From Myxococcales bacterium (GTDB lineage: Bacteria; Myxococcota_A; Polyangia; Fen-1088), in NCBI GenBank assembly GCA_003142855.1, contig PLNW01000073.1, forward strand, positions 62,001 through 126,000: 64,000 nucleotides of DNA, read 5' to 3'. Shown here piece after piece: positions 45,524 through 57,016 of this stretch. Numbering within the stretch: position 1 is the stretch's first letter; each line of letters starts with the position of its first letter. Below the pieces are notes generated by a model. The model was not told where the DNA came from, ran no database searches, and saw only the letters and a list, made by a program, of their open reading frames with translations. The translations under genes were made by a program, and so were the position numbers.

Positions 45524-47604
45524 TCCAATGTCTCCTTGTTTGTATCGGGCGTGGACCACTGCATGGTGAGAAAGACCGAGCGGCCGGGCAGAGGATAGCC
45601 GGTGAAGTCGACGACAGGCGTGTTCGCCAGGTTGTACGCGCTTGCCACCAGACGCAGCCCCCAGTGGGGCGCGCTGATCTGGCCACCAGCGCCGAAGAGC
45701 ACACGCGGGTTGACCTCGACCAGGTTGGCGGAGTCGAGGTAGTTGCCACTGGTCACGTCCAGGTCGGCGTACAGCCCCCAGCGCCAGCGACCCGCCAAGG
45801 GAAGGTTGCGCAACTCCGGCCGTGCGTAGGCGCGCAGGCGTGGCCGAAAAGAAAGCTGCTTGCCATAACTTCCGCTGACGTCTTCCTGGTCGCGGGCATC
45901 GGTGAAAGTGGTCTGCCCGAAAAACCGAAAGCGGCGTCGCCAGTCGACCGTGGCTGAGGTTTCCGCACCCAGGATGCGTGCGAGTCCTACATTTTCCGGC
46001 CGCCAGTAGGGCCCGGCCATGAGGAAGTGGATGAGGTTCCGCGCCCAGACCGCGAACAGCGCGCCGTCGAGGGAAAGCCGCAGTCGCTCGCCTTGGCGGG
46101 TCCAGTTCGCGCCGACGTCTGCGTTGGTTCCGCTCTCGGGCACAAGGTTGGGGGTGCCCAGCAGTAGGCCGGTGTTGCCGTAGCGCTCGGTCAGCGAAGG
46201 CAGCCGACCGTAGCGTCCCAGATTGGCGCGCAGAGTGACTTGCTCGCTCGCCCATTGCACAAGGGCCAGGCGCGCGTTGGGAAGCCAATAGGTGGCGGGT
46301 TGTGTGTCAACGCCCGAGAGACGATAACGGGCCGGGCTCGTGAGGGTGTCTTTGGCCGTTTCCAGGCGCAGCGACGGGATCACGGCCAGGCGTAGCGTCT
46401 GGGTGACCATGCGCGCCTCGACTCCACCGGCGCCGTCAACGCGCGACCCAGGGGGAATAGAAGTCGCGCCGGGCAGAACGCTCGAGGGATCGAACCGCTC
46501 ATAGCGGCCGTCGGCAACCAGGGAAAGCTTTAGCCACCCGGCCAGCGGCTTCACGCCGGTGATCGTGGCGCCCGAGCTGGTGGAAAGGTCACGTGTCTGG
46601 GCTGGCGCGCCCAAATCGCCGTTCAGGTCGTCGAGTCGCTGCCAGGTGGTGACGTTGTAGATCTGAGCCCGCCAAGAACTGCCCGGCCCGAGATCGTCGT
46701 TCGAATCGTAGGCCGCGGTGGCCAGCAGCCGGTCAGTGCCGAGCGACGCTCCACGGGCATTCACCGAGCCTTCCGGGGGCTCGCCCTGATCGCGGTGAAG
46801 GAAGCTGACCGTGCCCCACATTTGTCGACTTCCAGGCAGCAGTCCGACGACATGGGCCAGACCGTCAATCTGCCGGAGGGCATTGTTCTGGCGGCGCGTG
46901 ATGGAATCGTCGCTGGCGTTGAAGGGTGTGGCGTTGTCGTTGCGATAGGGAAAGTCGCCAGTCCACCCCAGCGCGTTCACGCTGGCGAGCGCGCGCAGAT
47001 TCTTGCCGGCCCAACGTGCTTGTGCGCCGGCAAACTCGGTTCCGAAAGACCCGCCGCCCGCGTAGGCGCGTACGCCGGAATCTGTCGCGGCGGTGCTCGA
47101 CAACGACACGATGCCGCCGATGGCCGAGGCGCCGAAGGCGATGGGGCTCATTCCCCGGTAGACCTCGACCGAGCCGAGATCGACCACGGGAATGAGTCCG
47201 ACGTCCACGCCGCCGCCCGAAGCTGCCGAGAGCGGCACACCGTCGAAGTACACCTCGACCTGGTTGGCCGATGATCCGCGCAGCGAGAGCGTGGCCAAGG
47301 AGCCCAGTCCGCCCATGCGCGTGACCGACACGCCCGGCAGCTCCGCAAGAAGCTGGGGCAGATCCTCGGCGCTGCGCGGGGTGCGCGCAGCCGTGATCAC
47401 GGATGACGAGGCCGCATCATCCCGGCTCGCCCGCGGCGCCGCCTCGGCCACCACCACGGTTTCGAAGGCGGGCTCGGCCGCGTGCGCAGCGCCCGCCGCC
47501 ATGCACAGGACCGCCGCCGCGAATGCGGCGTTCAGGCGCGAATGAATGTGTTTGCGGGCCGGCTCGGCGATCTCCGCGCCGGACGGCACCCTTTGGAACC
47601 ACAT
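45520..47604 (-). CDS. btuB: TonB-dependent corrinoid receptor
   Basis: The 694-residue protein has a signal region ending MAAGAAHA, a TonB box ETVVVAEAA, a plug domain (about 70-180: LPQLLAELPGVSVTRMGG, LSLRGSSANQVEVYFDGVPL, SIEVYRG-like VEVYRGMSPIAFGASAIGG) and a long 22-strand-type barrel. It imports a corrinoid across the outer membrane. The start is the ATG at 47604 directly after a terminator-like hairpin and U-run, with no ordinary ribosome site. The signal is unusually long from this start. The cobalamin riboswitch upstream supports the ligand. Confidence 0.9.
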   Translation of the reverse strand: MWFQRVPSGAEIAEPARKHIHSRLNAAFAAAVLCMAAGAAHAAEPAFETVVVAEAAPRASRDDAASSSVITAARTPRSAEDLPQLLAELPGVSVTRMGGLGSLATLSLRGSSANQVEVYFDGVPLSAASGGGVDVGLIPVVDLGSVEVYRGMSPIAFGASAIGGIVSLSSTAATDSGVRAYAGGGSFGTEFAGAQARWAGKNLRALASVNALGWTGDFPYRNDNATPFNASDDSITRRQNNALRQIDGLAHVVGLLPGSRQMWGTVSFLHRDQGEPPEGSVNARGASLGTDRLLATAAYDSNDDLGPGSSWRAQIYNVTTWQRLDDLNGDLGAPAQTRDLSTSSGATITGVKPLAGWLKLSLVADGRYERFDPSSVLPGATSIPPGSRVDGAGGVEARMVTQTLRLAVIPSLRLETAKDTLTSPARYRLSGVDTQPATYWLPNARLALVQWASEQVTLRANLGRYGRLPSLTERYGNTGLLLGTPNLVPESGTNADVGANWTRQGERLRLSLDGALFAVWARNLIHFLMAGPYWRPENVGLARILGAETSATVDWRRRFRFFGQTTFTDARDQEDVSGSYGKQLSFRPRLRAYARPELRNLPLAGRWRWGLYADLDVTSGNYLDSANLVEVNPRVLFGAGGQISAPHWGLRLVASAYNLANTPVVDFTGYPLPGRSVFLTMQWSTPDTNKETLE

Positions 47605-47605
47605 G

Positions 47606-47637
47606 AAAAACCCCCGTTCCGTCGGCGGAAACGGGGG
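47606..47637 (-). terminator. Riboswitch expression-platform hairpin
   Basis: On the minus strand CCCCCGTT-CCG pairs with CGG-AACGGGGG around a short loop and is followed by five T residues, ending one base before the btuB ATG. This is a typical intrinsic terminator. Its 3' G-rich arm may also be the only ribosome-binding sequence of btuB. Confidence 0.75.
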
Positions 47638-47692
47638 TGCGTGGCTGAAAGCTCGGCGCCCAGTTCCTCCTCGGGAAGGCAGCGTGGCTGAC

Positions 47693-47865
47693 GCGGGCAG
47701 GTTTCCTGGCTCGTGGGTCTTGCGGCAGAGCCGCTTCGCCTGTTCCAGCCTTCCCAGAGGGTTTCCTCCAGTGGCCAATTCGGAAAAGACTTCCCACTTA
47801 CAGTGGCGGGACCGCGCCGGGATAGCACCCTAGGGTGCGCACCGGCTTCCCTTTTCAGCGGGGCC
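47693..47865 (-). promoter_or_regulatory. Cobalamin riboswitch
   Basis: On the minus strand, in order: GGGAAGCCGGTG, then CGGCGCGGTCCCGCCACTGT, GGCCACTG, GGGAAGGC, and the B12 box GCCAGGAAACCTGCC (47695-47709). These are the conserved blocks of the AdoCbl riboswitch in the right order and spacing. It lies upstream of the receptor and transporter operon. Confidence 0.95.
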
Positions 47866-48002
47866 GTCGAAGCCCCGCACCCGTGTCACTATTCAGTTGT
47901 CAATGCGGCGTCAAACTAGTCTTCGTGCCGGAGTCTGTCAAGCGCATGACGGATTGGACCGATTTGTGTAGTGATTCGATCGTTTCTGCTAGTGTGGAAA
48001 AC
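47866..48002. promoter_or_regulatory. Divergent promoter region between the corrinoid operon and lon
   Basis: These 137 bases must hold the promoter for the riboswitch transcript on one strand and for lon on the other. I see no strong -35/-10 pair, so none is named. Confidence 0.4.
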
Positions 48003-50474
48003 ATGAGTGCTGAGGGCGAAGGCACCAGGCCCAGCCTGGGTCACGAGATACCGGATGTTCTGCCGCTGCTGCCGGTCCGGGATCTGGTGGTTTTTCCTTA
48101 CATGATTGCTCCGCTGCGCGTGTCGCGGCCCATCTCGCTGGACGCTGTGCAGGTCGCCCTGCAGGATGATCAGCGGTTGTGTTTCATCGTGGCCCAACGT
48201 GAATCGGCGGAAGAGGATCCCAAGCCCAACTCGCTGTATCGCACGGGCACGGTGGGACTTATCATGCGCATGCGCAAGCTCTCCGATGGGGGGCTCAAGA
48301 TCCTCATCCAGGGTCTGTGCCGCGCGCGCATCCAGCGCTTCATCGCCGAGCAGCCCAGTTACCAGGTTCGCCTCGACATCATGGAGGAAGCGACGCCGGC
48401 CTCCACGGTCGAGCTGGAAGCGCTGGTGCGCACGGTGAAACAGAACGTCGAGCGGGTGGCCGAGTTGGGCCGCACCGTGCAGCCCGAGCTGGCGTTGGTG
48501 TTGCAGAACGTAGACGAGCCGGGCCGCATTGCGGATCTGGTGGCGTCGAACTTGACGCTCAAGCTGGCCGACGCGCAGGCCATCTTGGAGATGGACGATC
48601 CGGTGCAGCGCCTGGCCAAGGTGAACCAGGCCCTGGAGAACGAAGTCGGAATCCTGGAGGTGCAGAACCGCATCCAGAGCCGGGTCAAAGAGGAGATGTC
48701 CAAGACCCAGCGCGACTACTATCTGCGCGAGCAGTTGCGCCAGATCCGGCACGAGTTGGGCGATGCGGATTCATTCCGCGACGAGATCGAGGACTTGCGC
48801 CAAAAAATCGAAGCGGGGGGACTGCCGGCTGAGGCGCGCGCGGAGGCGGACAAGCAGTTGCGGCGCCTGGAACAGATGAGCCCCGAGAGTGCCGAGGCGG
48901 CGGTGGTGCGCAGCTACGTGGATGTCATGGTCGAGCTTCCCTGGAAAGAACCGGACGAAGATCCGGTGGATCTGCGCAGCGCGCGCGCCGTGCTCGACCA
49001 AGATCACTACGACCTGGAGCACGTCAAGGAACGCATCCTCGACTACTTGGCGGTTCACAAACTGCGCCGCGGGGTCCATGGTCCGCTGCTTTGCTTCCTG
49101 GGCCCGCCCGGCGTGGGCAAGACATCGCTTGGGCGCTCCATTGCGCGGGCACTGGGCCGCAAGTTCGTGCGAATTTCTTTGGGCGGCGTGCGCGACGAGG
49201 CCGAGATTCGCGGCCACCGTCGCACCTACGTGGGCGCGCTGCCAGGGCGCATTCTGCAGGGGATGAAACAAGCGGGCAGCAAGAACCCCGTGTTCATGCT
49301 CGACGAGGTCGACAAGCTGGGCTCCGACTACCGCGGCGATCCCTCGGCGGCCTTGCTCGAGGTTCTCGATCCCGAGCAGAACCACGCCTTCCGCGACCAC
49401 TATCTGGGCGTGCCCTATGACCTGTCCAAGGTGATGTTCATCGCCACCGCCAATCTGGCGGACACCATTCCGCCACCCTTGCGCGATCGCATGGAGACCC
49501 TGCGTCTGGCCGGCTACAGCGAGGAAGAGAAGCTGGCCATCGCCGAGAAGTACCTGGTGCCCAAGCAGATCGCCGAAGCGGGCCTGAGCGAGCGCGATCT
49601 TTCGCTGGGGCGGCCGGCGTTGCGCAAGATCATCTCGGAATACACCCGCGAGGCCGGGCTGCGCGAGCTGGAACGGCAGATTGCGCAGCTGGCGCGCAAG
49701 ATGGCGCGGCGTCTGGTGGAGAGTGGCCAGGCACCCGCCAGCGGCCGCAAGACCAAGGCCGGCCGAACCGCGGTGAGCCCTGACGATCTGGCCAAGCTGC
49801 TGGGACCGCCCAGGTTCATTCCCGACGAGCGCCAGCGCGCGGACGAGGTCGGGATCGCCAACGGCCTGGCGTGGACCCAGGTGGGCGGCGAAGTCCTCCA
49901 CGTCGAGGCGCAGATGATGCCGGGCAAGGGCAACTTGATCTTGACCGGCCAGCTGGGCGAGGTGATGAAGGAATCGGCGCAAGCGGCGTTGTCCTTCGCG
50001 CGCGTGCAAGCCACGCGTCTCGGGCTACGCAGCGATTTCCTTTCCGATCGCGAGATCCACATTCACGTGCCCGCAGGCGGCGTGCCCAAGGACGGACCGT
50101 CGGCCGGGATCACCATGGCCTGCGTCTTGGTGTCGTTGGTGTCCGGGATTCCCGTGCGCCGGGATGTGGCCATGACTGGAGAAATCACCCTGCGCGGGCG
50201 GGTGCTCCCGGTCGGTGGTCTGAAGGAGAAACTGCTGGCGGCGGTGCGCGCGGGTATGCGCGTGGCCATCGTGCCAGCCACCAACATGGCGGAATTGAGC
50301 GAACTTCCTAATCACCTGCGCGAGCGGATCAAGATCCAGCCGGTACACAGCGTCGATGAGGCCTTGGTCATCTCGTTGACCCGGCCGCTAAGCCATCCCA
50401 AGGCCGCGGCCGTGGCTCCGCGCGGGCCTGCGGCCAGCGTCGTCGCGCCGCCCCGCCGCGGCGGCGCGGCGTAG
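48003..50474 (+). CDS. lon: ATP-dependent protease Lon
   Basis: The 823-residue protein is LonA: an N-terminal substrate-binding LAN domain (LPLLPVRDLVVFPYMIAPLRV), an AAA+ ATPase with Walker A GPPGVGKT (about 366-373) and Walker B VFMLDEVDKLG, and a C-terminal protease with catalytic Ser700 (PKDGPSAG) and Lys743 (GGLKEKLLAAVRAG). The 43-residue spacing of the dyad equals that of the E. coli enzyme. A short Ala/Pro/Arg tail ends it. The ATG at 48003 has GGAAAA upstream; ATG 47946 is an alternative. Confidence 0.96.
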   Translation: MSAEGEGTRPSLGHEIPDVLPLLPVRDLVVFPYMIAPLRVSRPISLDAVQVALQDDQRLCFIVAQRESAEEDPKPNSLYRTGTVGLIMRMRKLSDGGLKILIQGLCRARIQRFIAEQPSYQVRLDIMEEATPASTVELEALVRTVKQNVERVAELGRTVQPELALVLQNVDEPGRIADLVASNLTLKLADAQAILEMDDPVQRLAKVNQALENEVGILEVQNRIQSRVKEEMSKTQRDYYLREQLRQIRHELGDADSFRDEIEDLRQKIEAGGLPAEARAEADKQLRRLEQMSPESAEAAVVRSYVDVMVELPWKEPDEDPVDLRSARAVLDQDHYDLEHVKERILDYLAVHKLRRGVHGPLLCFLGPPGVGKTSLGRSIARALGRKFVRISLGGVRDEAEIRGHRRTYVGALPGRILQGMKQAGSKNPVFMLDEVDKLGSDYRGDPSAALLEVLDPEQNHAFRDHYLGVPYDLSKVMFIATANLADTIPPPLRDRMETLRLAGYSEEEKLAIAEKYLVPKQIAEAGLSERDLSLGRPALRKIISEYTREAGLRELERQIAQLARKMARRLVESGQAPASGRKTKAGRTAVSPDDLAKLLGPPRFIPDERQRADEVGIANGLAWTQVGGEVLHVEAQMMPGKGNLILTGQLGEVMKESAQAALSFARVQATRLGLRSDFLSDREIHIHVPAGGVPKDGPSAGITMACVLVSLVSGIPVRRDVAMTGEITLRGRVLPVGGLKEKLLAAVRAGMRVAIVPATNMAELSELPNHLRERIKIQPVHSVDEALVISLTRPLSHPKAAAVAPRGPAASVVAPPRRGGAA

Positions 50475-50489
50475 AGCTGCGATGGCGCA

Positions 50490-51809
50490 CTAGTTGCTGG
50501 TGCCAATCACGAATGCGACGTCGTCGATCCAGACTCCGAACGTGTTGTTTTTCGGAATCTGGAACTGCACCTCGAAGATGGTCGACGGGTCGAAGCCGCC
50601 CCCTGAGCGGCCCCAACCGTCCTGGGTGAGTGAAGAGAAGGAGACCGTGTACTTGGTCCACTCGGTCGTGAGGTTGGTTATGCGGTAGCCGTAGTGATCC
50701 CAGCACTGATTCTCCGGGGCGCTCCCCTCGCAGAGCCCGCCATCAGGCAGGGTGTCCTTGTCCGGGAACGCGACTCGCAGCCCGTATGAGCCGCTGTCGA
50801 TCTTGGCCCAGAAGCTGATGCCGTCGTACTTGGACGCGTCGTAGGGGCCGCCGATGCCGAACCCAACGGTAGCGCCCGTGTCTACAAAGGGCCCACCGTA
50901 CACGTAGGCCGCGTACTGGCGACACATGTCGCCTGTTTTGGTCATGGTGAAGAGTCCCGCTGGGTCAGGGAACATGGTTGCGCCCGGAGTGCCGTCGTCG
51001 CTGTCCTTCCAAGCCCCAGCGCGTCCGTTGACCTGCGGGATGAAGCGATCGCCATCGTTCATGTCGTCGATCAGCTCTTCATTGGGCGCCAAACCCGGAC
51101 AAGTCGTGCCGCCGACCGACCCTCCAACACCGCCTGTGCTCGCCGTGCCGCCGCGGCCACCGACCACGGTGCCGCCCGTTGCAAGCGTGCCGCTGTGGCC
51201 ACCGACCGCGGTGCCGCCCAATGGGATCGTGCCGCCACTGCCACCGACCGCGGTGCCGCCCAGTGGGATCGTGCCGCCAGTGCTGCCGCCCAATACTGTT
51301 GTGCCACCGAATGGAAAAAATCCGCCCGTGCCGCCGCGACCACCAACCCCGGTCGTTCCACCGGTCGTGCCGAAAGAGCCACCGAACACTGTGCTGCGGC
51401 CTCCGACCGCGGTGCCGCCGACGGGGACCGTGCCGCCGCTACCACCGAGATAGATCGCTCCGCCCGTCGGCGGAACGTACCTCGTTGCGCCCGTCGGCGC
51501 GATGTACCCACCCACCTCTGCTGTGCCACCGTATGGAACGAACCCGCCCGTGCCGCCGCCCAGGGCGATCACACCACCAGTTCCGACTGTCGCGCCCGCA
51601 AAGCCAATGACACCGGCTGTCCCGACCACCCCGCCCGTAGCGAGACTGCCCCCGAAAACCAGACCCGTGTCGCCGCCTTGGATAGCGCCGCCGACCGGGC
51701 CACCGGGTTGCGCGGACTCCAACTCGTCCAGGGGCGTTCGCGCCCCGCCGCATCCCGCGGCGACCAGGAGCGAAAAAGCCAGCCGTAGGTTCAAGCGATT
51801 TGCCTTCAT
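50490..51809 (-). CDS. Gly-rich lipoprotein with C-terminal carbohydrate-binding-like domain
   Basis: The 439-residue product has a lipoprotein signal ending VAAGC (Cys20), then about 200 residues of low-complexity GGT-type repeats (GGTAVGG, GGTIPLGGTAVGG). A compact C-terminal beta-domain (about 245-439) begins NEELIDDMNDGD and contains VGFGIGGPYDASKYDGISFWAK, YGYRITNLTTEWTKYTVSF (in part) and FQIPKNNTFGVWIDDVAF. This is the look of a galactose-binding or CBM-like sandwich used by myxobacterial surface proteins. It converges on lon with 15 bases between. Confidence 0.75.
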   Translation of the reverse strand: MKANRLNLRLAFSLLVAAGCGGARTPLDELESAQPGGPVGGAIQGGDTGLVFGGSLATGGVVGTAGVIGFAGATVGTGGVIALGGGTGGFVPYGGTAEVGGYIAPTGATRYVPPTGGAIYLGGSGGTVPVGGTAVGGRSTVFGGSFGTTGGTTGVGGRGGTGGFFPFGGTTVLGGSTGGTIPLGGTAVGGSGGTIPLGGTAVGGHSGTLATGGTVVGGRGGTASTGGVGGSVGGTTCPGLAPNEELIDDMNDGDRFIPQVNGRAGAWKDSDDGTPGATMFPDPAGLFTMTKTGDMCRQYAAYVYGGPFVDTGATVGFGIGGPYDASKYDGISFWAKIDSGSYGLRVAFPDKDTLPDGGLCEGSAPENQCWDHYGYRITNLTTEWTKYTVSFSSLTQDGWGRSGGGFDPSTIFEVQFQIPKNNTFGVWIDDVAFVIGTSN

Positions 51810-52202
51810 AGTCGTACCCCTGCTTTCGCACATGTTACCCGACTGACGAAATAATAACGGACTTGGAGGCTAGTGAGGGAAAGACTCACCGCTCACAGAT
51901 CACTCACTCGGCGTCGATTAACTACAGTTTGGCACGCGAAATTAATCAATGTCCATGCGTTGATAGATGCCATCCCAAATGTATCAGTTTAGCTCCTGAC
52001 TGCGTCCCGTTTGCTCCTTCTCTGTACTATTAGGGTGCCGTTTCTTCGCGGGCCGCGAAGGTTTCCTCGCAACGCCCGAACATCATTCCGGTTTCTCCGA
52101 CTCTGTGAACTCCCCTCTCCCCTCTGTGTGCTCAGCGGCCGGCGGCTGACAAGACGAATCACCTCACCCGTTTGGTTGCGGCCGTGAGGCCGCCCTGTGT
52201 CC
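51810..52202. other. Intergenic stretch with repeat copy C
   Basis: No gene is supported in these 393 bases, which are more AT-rich near 51840-52020 than the surroundings. They hold the dispersed repeat at 52101-52150. Beside the ttcA stop is a perfect GCGGCC/GGCCGC hairpin (52178-52193) that lacks a U-run and is a doubtful terminator. Confidence 0.5.
52101..52150 (-). repeat. Dispersed CACAGAG-type intergenic repeat, copy C
   Basis: The minus strand reads CAGCCGCC...CGCTGAG, then CACACAGAGGGGAGAGGGGA, then TTCACAGAG. This is nearly identical to copy A at 6669-6720. Confidence 0.75.
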
Positions 52203-53015
52203 TCAGCGGCGGGTGACCGCCGAGTTGAATGCCTCTCGGTCCAATAGATGCGACAGATTGACGTTGCCGAGCGCTGCCAGCATCGTCTGGCGCAGGTTGG
52301 GGTGCTCGGCCTCCAAGCGGGACAGCAGGGCCTTCATCTGTTTGCGTTGGGCATCGGGCTGCGAGCCGCACAGGTGGCAGGGCAGGATGGGAAAGCGGCG
52401 GCTTTCGGCGAAGCGGGCCAGGGTTTCTTCGGCGCAATAGATGAGGGGCCGGATAACGATGGACGCGCCATCGTCGCTGACCAGGCGCGCCGGGATGGCC
52501 GCCAGCTTGCCCGCGAAGAAGACATTGAGCAGCAGGGTCTCCACGGCGTCGTCGCGGTGGTGCCCGAGCGCAATTTTGGTGCACCCGAACTGGCCAGCCA
52601 GCCGGTAGAGAATTCCGCGGCGCAGGCGCGCGCACATCGAGCAGTAGGTGCGGCCTTCCGGGATCTTGTCGACCACTATTGAATAGGTGTTTTCGCGCAC
52701 GATTCGCTGGTCGAAGCCATTGGCGCGCAGCCAGTCGGCAAGCGGTGCAGGATCGTGGCCGGGCTGACCCTGGTCGAGGTGCACGGCCAGAAGCTCGAAA
52801 TGCACCGGGGCCCGGCGGCGCAGGATTTCCAGCAAGGCGAGCAAGGAATAGCTGTCTTTCCCGCCAGAAACTGCCACAAGGATGCGATCACCCTCTGAGA
52901 TAAGGTCGAAGTCCGCCACAGCGCGTCCCACGTCATGCAGAAGGTCGCGTTCCTCAAGCTGCCCGGGCCGGTAGGCGGGCTGCATGGGATCACCAATTTG
53001 CACGGGGCGGCTCAT
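52203..53015 (-). CDS. ttcA: tRNA 2-thiocytidine(32) synthetase TtcA
   Basis: TtcA thiolates C32 in certain tRNAs using ATP and a 4Fe-4S cluster. The 270-residue protein has the PP-loop SGGKDS at 50-55 and two CxxC pairs, CSMC (125, 128) and CHLC (213, 216), which supply the cluster ligands. The segment GHHRDDAVETLLLN is also diagnostic. The ATG at 53015 gives a start 30 residues before the PP-loop domain. The gene is divergent from the TonB-like gene. Confidence 0.94.
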   Translation of the reverse strand: MSRPVQIGDPMQPAYRPGQLEERDLLHDVGRAVADFDLISEGDRILVAVSGGKDSYSLLALLEILRRRAPVHFELLAVHLDQGQPGHDPAPLADWLRANGFDQRIVRENTYSIVVDKIPEGRTYCSMCARLRRGILYRLAGQFGCTKIALGHHRDDAVETLLLNVFFAGKLAAIPARLVSDDGASIVIRPLIYCAEETLARFAESRRFPILPCHLCGSQPDAQRKQMKALLSRLEAEHPNLRQTMLAALGNVNLSHLLDREAFNSAVTRR

Positions 53016-53144
53016 CGCGTGGACCAGCTACTCTATAGCACCAGAGACCGACGTCCTCCGGATCCCGTCTTCCGCAACTGGCCGCAATGGTTGGCCCTTG
53101 CGAAAAAGTGGCTACACTTATGGGTGTAAGGCGGGTCTCGCGCC

Positions 53145-54335
53145 ATGGCCATCTTTGATTCATCCCAGCGACGGAAGGGCTCCTCGCTCGGCCGATGGGC
53201 CGCGCTGGCCCTGCTCATCCACTTGCAGCTCCTGCTGGTCGCTGGAGTCGTGCTGCACATCTGGGCCCCGCGCGACGCCGACATCTTGGCGGCGCGCAAG
53301 CGGGCCGCGGCCGAGGGCTCAGCCGAGCCCATCGCGGTGAGCACGGTCGATGATGCTACGGCGAGAAAGCTCATCGCCGACATGGAGCGCCTGGAGGAGA
53401 AGGCGCAAGAGGAAAAGGCGAAGAAGGAAGAAGAGTCGGTCAAGGCGCCTGGGCAGGTGGTGGACTTGGCTCGGCCGCGCGAGGAGAAGCGGCCCGAGAA
53501 CGCGCGCTTTGCCGCCGAGTACGATTCCTCGGTTGAGCACGAAACGCGCAAGTACGGCAGGTTCGATCCCAACGAACTGCAGCGCTCGCGCGGCGACAGC
53601 GATCGCAACCGGGTGGCGGTATCTGAGCCGGCGGGGTCGCCCAAGCCGCCGGGCGCGGCCGGTGCTCTGGCCATGCGCATGCCGATGCACCGGAGACCGA
53701 TGTGGACGCCCGGCGATCCCGATAAGGCGCCTGGCGAAACCGGCGAGCAGGTTTCGGAATCCTCGGATCCTGAGGGACTGTTCGCTCGGCCGGGCGGCGG
53801 TGGCTCGCGCCGGGCTCCCTCGCAGACGCGCGAAGGCGAACCCTTGCTCTCGCCCGGCCCGGGCGTGGCCTCGCTGCTGCCCTCGGAAGAAGAGGTTGCG
53901 CGGGCCGTGGGCAGCGGAACCCAGGACCACCTGAAAGACGTCGACGAGGGCGAAGAGACGGCGCTCAATGCCAAGCGCTGGAAGTTCGCTACCTTCTTCA
54001 ACCGGGTCAAGGAACAGGTGCGCGACCGCTGGAAGCCGGTCGAAGAGTACCAGCGCCGCGACCCCACGGGCGCCATCTACGGTGCGCAGGACCGTCTGAC
54101 CCAGGTGCACGTCCAGCTCCGAGCCGATGGCTCGCTGGCCAAGGTCTCGCTGGCCCAGACCTGCGGCGTGGACTTTCTCGACGACACGGCCATCGAGGCA
54201 TTCAAGCAGGCGCAGCCGTTTCCCAATCCGCCTCGCCAGCTGGTGCAGGCCTCTGGCCTTATCGACTTCGATTTCGGGTTCTACCTCGAGATCTCCGGTT
54301 CACCGCGCGTGAGGTTCCTGAAATACAAGATGTAG
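53145..54335 (+). CDS. TonB-like energy transducer
   Basis: The 396-residue protein has a short basic cytoplasmic N-terminus, one transmembrane helix (about 18-40), a charged coiled-coil (DMERLEEKAQEEKAKKEEES), and a long Pro/Gly-rich periplasmic linker. The C-terminal TonB domain (about 290-390) reads QEQVRDRWKPVEEYQRRDPTG-like NRVKEQVRDRWKP, VHVQLRADGSLAKVSLAQTCGVDFLDDTAIEAFKQAQPFPNPP (in parts). It could power receptors such as the corrinoid receptor. No exbB or exbD is nearby. Confidence 0.85.
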   Translation: MAIFDSSQRRKGSSLGRWAALALLIHLQLLLVAGVVLHIWAPRDADILAARKRAAAEGSAEPIAVSTVDDATARKLIADMERLEEKAQEEKAKKEEESVKAPGQVVDLARPREEKRPENARFAAEYDSSVEHETRKYGRFDPNELQRSRGDSDRNRVAVSEPAGSPKPPGAAGALAMRMPMHRRPMWTPGDPDKAPGETGEQVSESSDPEGLFARPGGGGSRRAPSQTREGEPLLSPGPGVASLLPSEEEVARAVGSGTQDHLKDVDEGEETALNAKRWKFATFFNRVKEQVRDRWKPVEEYQRRDPTGAIYGAQDRLTQVHVQLRADGSLAKVSLAQTCGVDFLDDTAIEAFKQAQPFPNPPRQLVQASGLIDFDFGFYLEISGSPRVRFLKYKM

Positions 54336-54459
54336 CCGGCCAGGCGCGTCTCGCGTCGCCGCGCGCTATCGTGGATTCCTGCCAAGTGACAAATTCGTCC
54401 TATAATCCGGCCTCGAATGCATCGCCCGAACGGGCTCTCGGTAATACGAAGGAGTTTCC

Positions 54460-55128
54460 ATGAGAAATCTAGGCATCTTGGTTTCGGCTAGCCTTGTCGC
54501 GTTTGCCCTGGCTTGCACCCTCGGCGGCACACCCACGGGCGGCAGCAGCGGCGGCACACCCACGGGTGGCCACAGCGGCGGTGGAACCGCCGGCACGACA
54601 CCCACCGGCGGCCACAGCGGCGGCGCCAGCGGCACGACACCCATGGGCGGCAGCAGCGGCGGTGCAAGCGGCACCACACCCACCGGCGGTGGAAACGGCT
54701 CTGCCACGTGCAGTCTGCCAAGCTGTCTCAATTACCTCGCCACCGACTGTGCGGAAAGTGGAACCTGCACTACGCAGACCGACTTGTCGACCGAGAGCTA
54801 CAACACCTGCTACACGAACGGAGTCAAGGAGATCGTCGTCCACGACGTGCTTACCGACAACAGGACCATGACCGTCAAGAAGAACGGCGCGACTTGCTTC
54901 TCCACGGAGTTCAACGGGAATGACGTGTACACAGTCATGGGTTTCATCACGGTGAAGGACGCCTCCGGCACGACCGTGGCGACTGTGAAGTACGACGATA
55001 CGGTTACGTACTACCTGGTGACCTGCACCGGGGCCGCGGAAGTGGCAATCGATCCCTCTTGCATCAGCGTGTGGCCCACGTCCATCTTGATGACCTCGGG
55101 GTGCGAGGAGGGCGGCTGCACGCCCTAG
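54460..55128 (+). CDS. Small lipoprotein with GGTPTGG repeat linker
   Basis: The 222-residue product has a strong GAAGGAG ribosome site and a lipoprotein signal ending FALAC (Cys19). A repeated linker (GGTPTGGHSGG, GASGTTPTGG) runs to about residue 78, followed by a Cys-containing beta domain (CSLPSCLNYLATDC... CEEGGCTP) with no family I recognise. A TATAAT at 54401-54406 could be its -10 box, but no matching -35 is visible. It is convergent with the uup-like gene, six bases apart. Confidence 0.75.
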   Translation: MRNLGILVSASLVAFALACTLGGTPTGGSSGGTPTGGHSGGGTAGTTPTGGHSGGASGTTPMGGSSGGASGTTPTGGGNGSATCSLPSCLNYLATDCAESGTCTTQTDLSTESYNTCYTNGVKEIVVHDVLTDNRTMTVKKNGATCFSTEFNGNDVYTVMGFITVKDASGTTVATVKYDDTVTYYLVTCTGAAEVAIDPSCISVWPTSILMTSGCEEGGCTP

Positions 55129-55134
55129 CTCCAC

Positions 55135-56970
<1,836 letters not shown>

Positions 56971-57016
56971 GGGGTGCGGGAGTATAGGGGCATTTGCATC
57001 TCGGCGGGCTGGAACC

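Noticed and set aside
52178..52193. Terminator of ttcA
   Set aside because: The hairpin is perfect but is not followed by a U-run on either strand.
54378..54406. Promoter for the small lipoprotein at 54460
   Set aside because: TATAAT is perfect, but no -35 lies at 16-18 bases, so only the -10 is mentioned.
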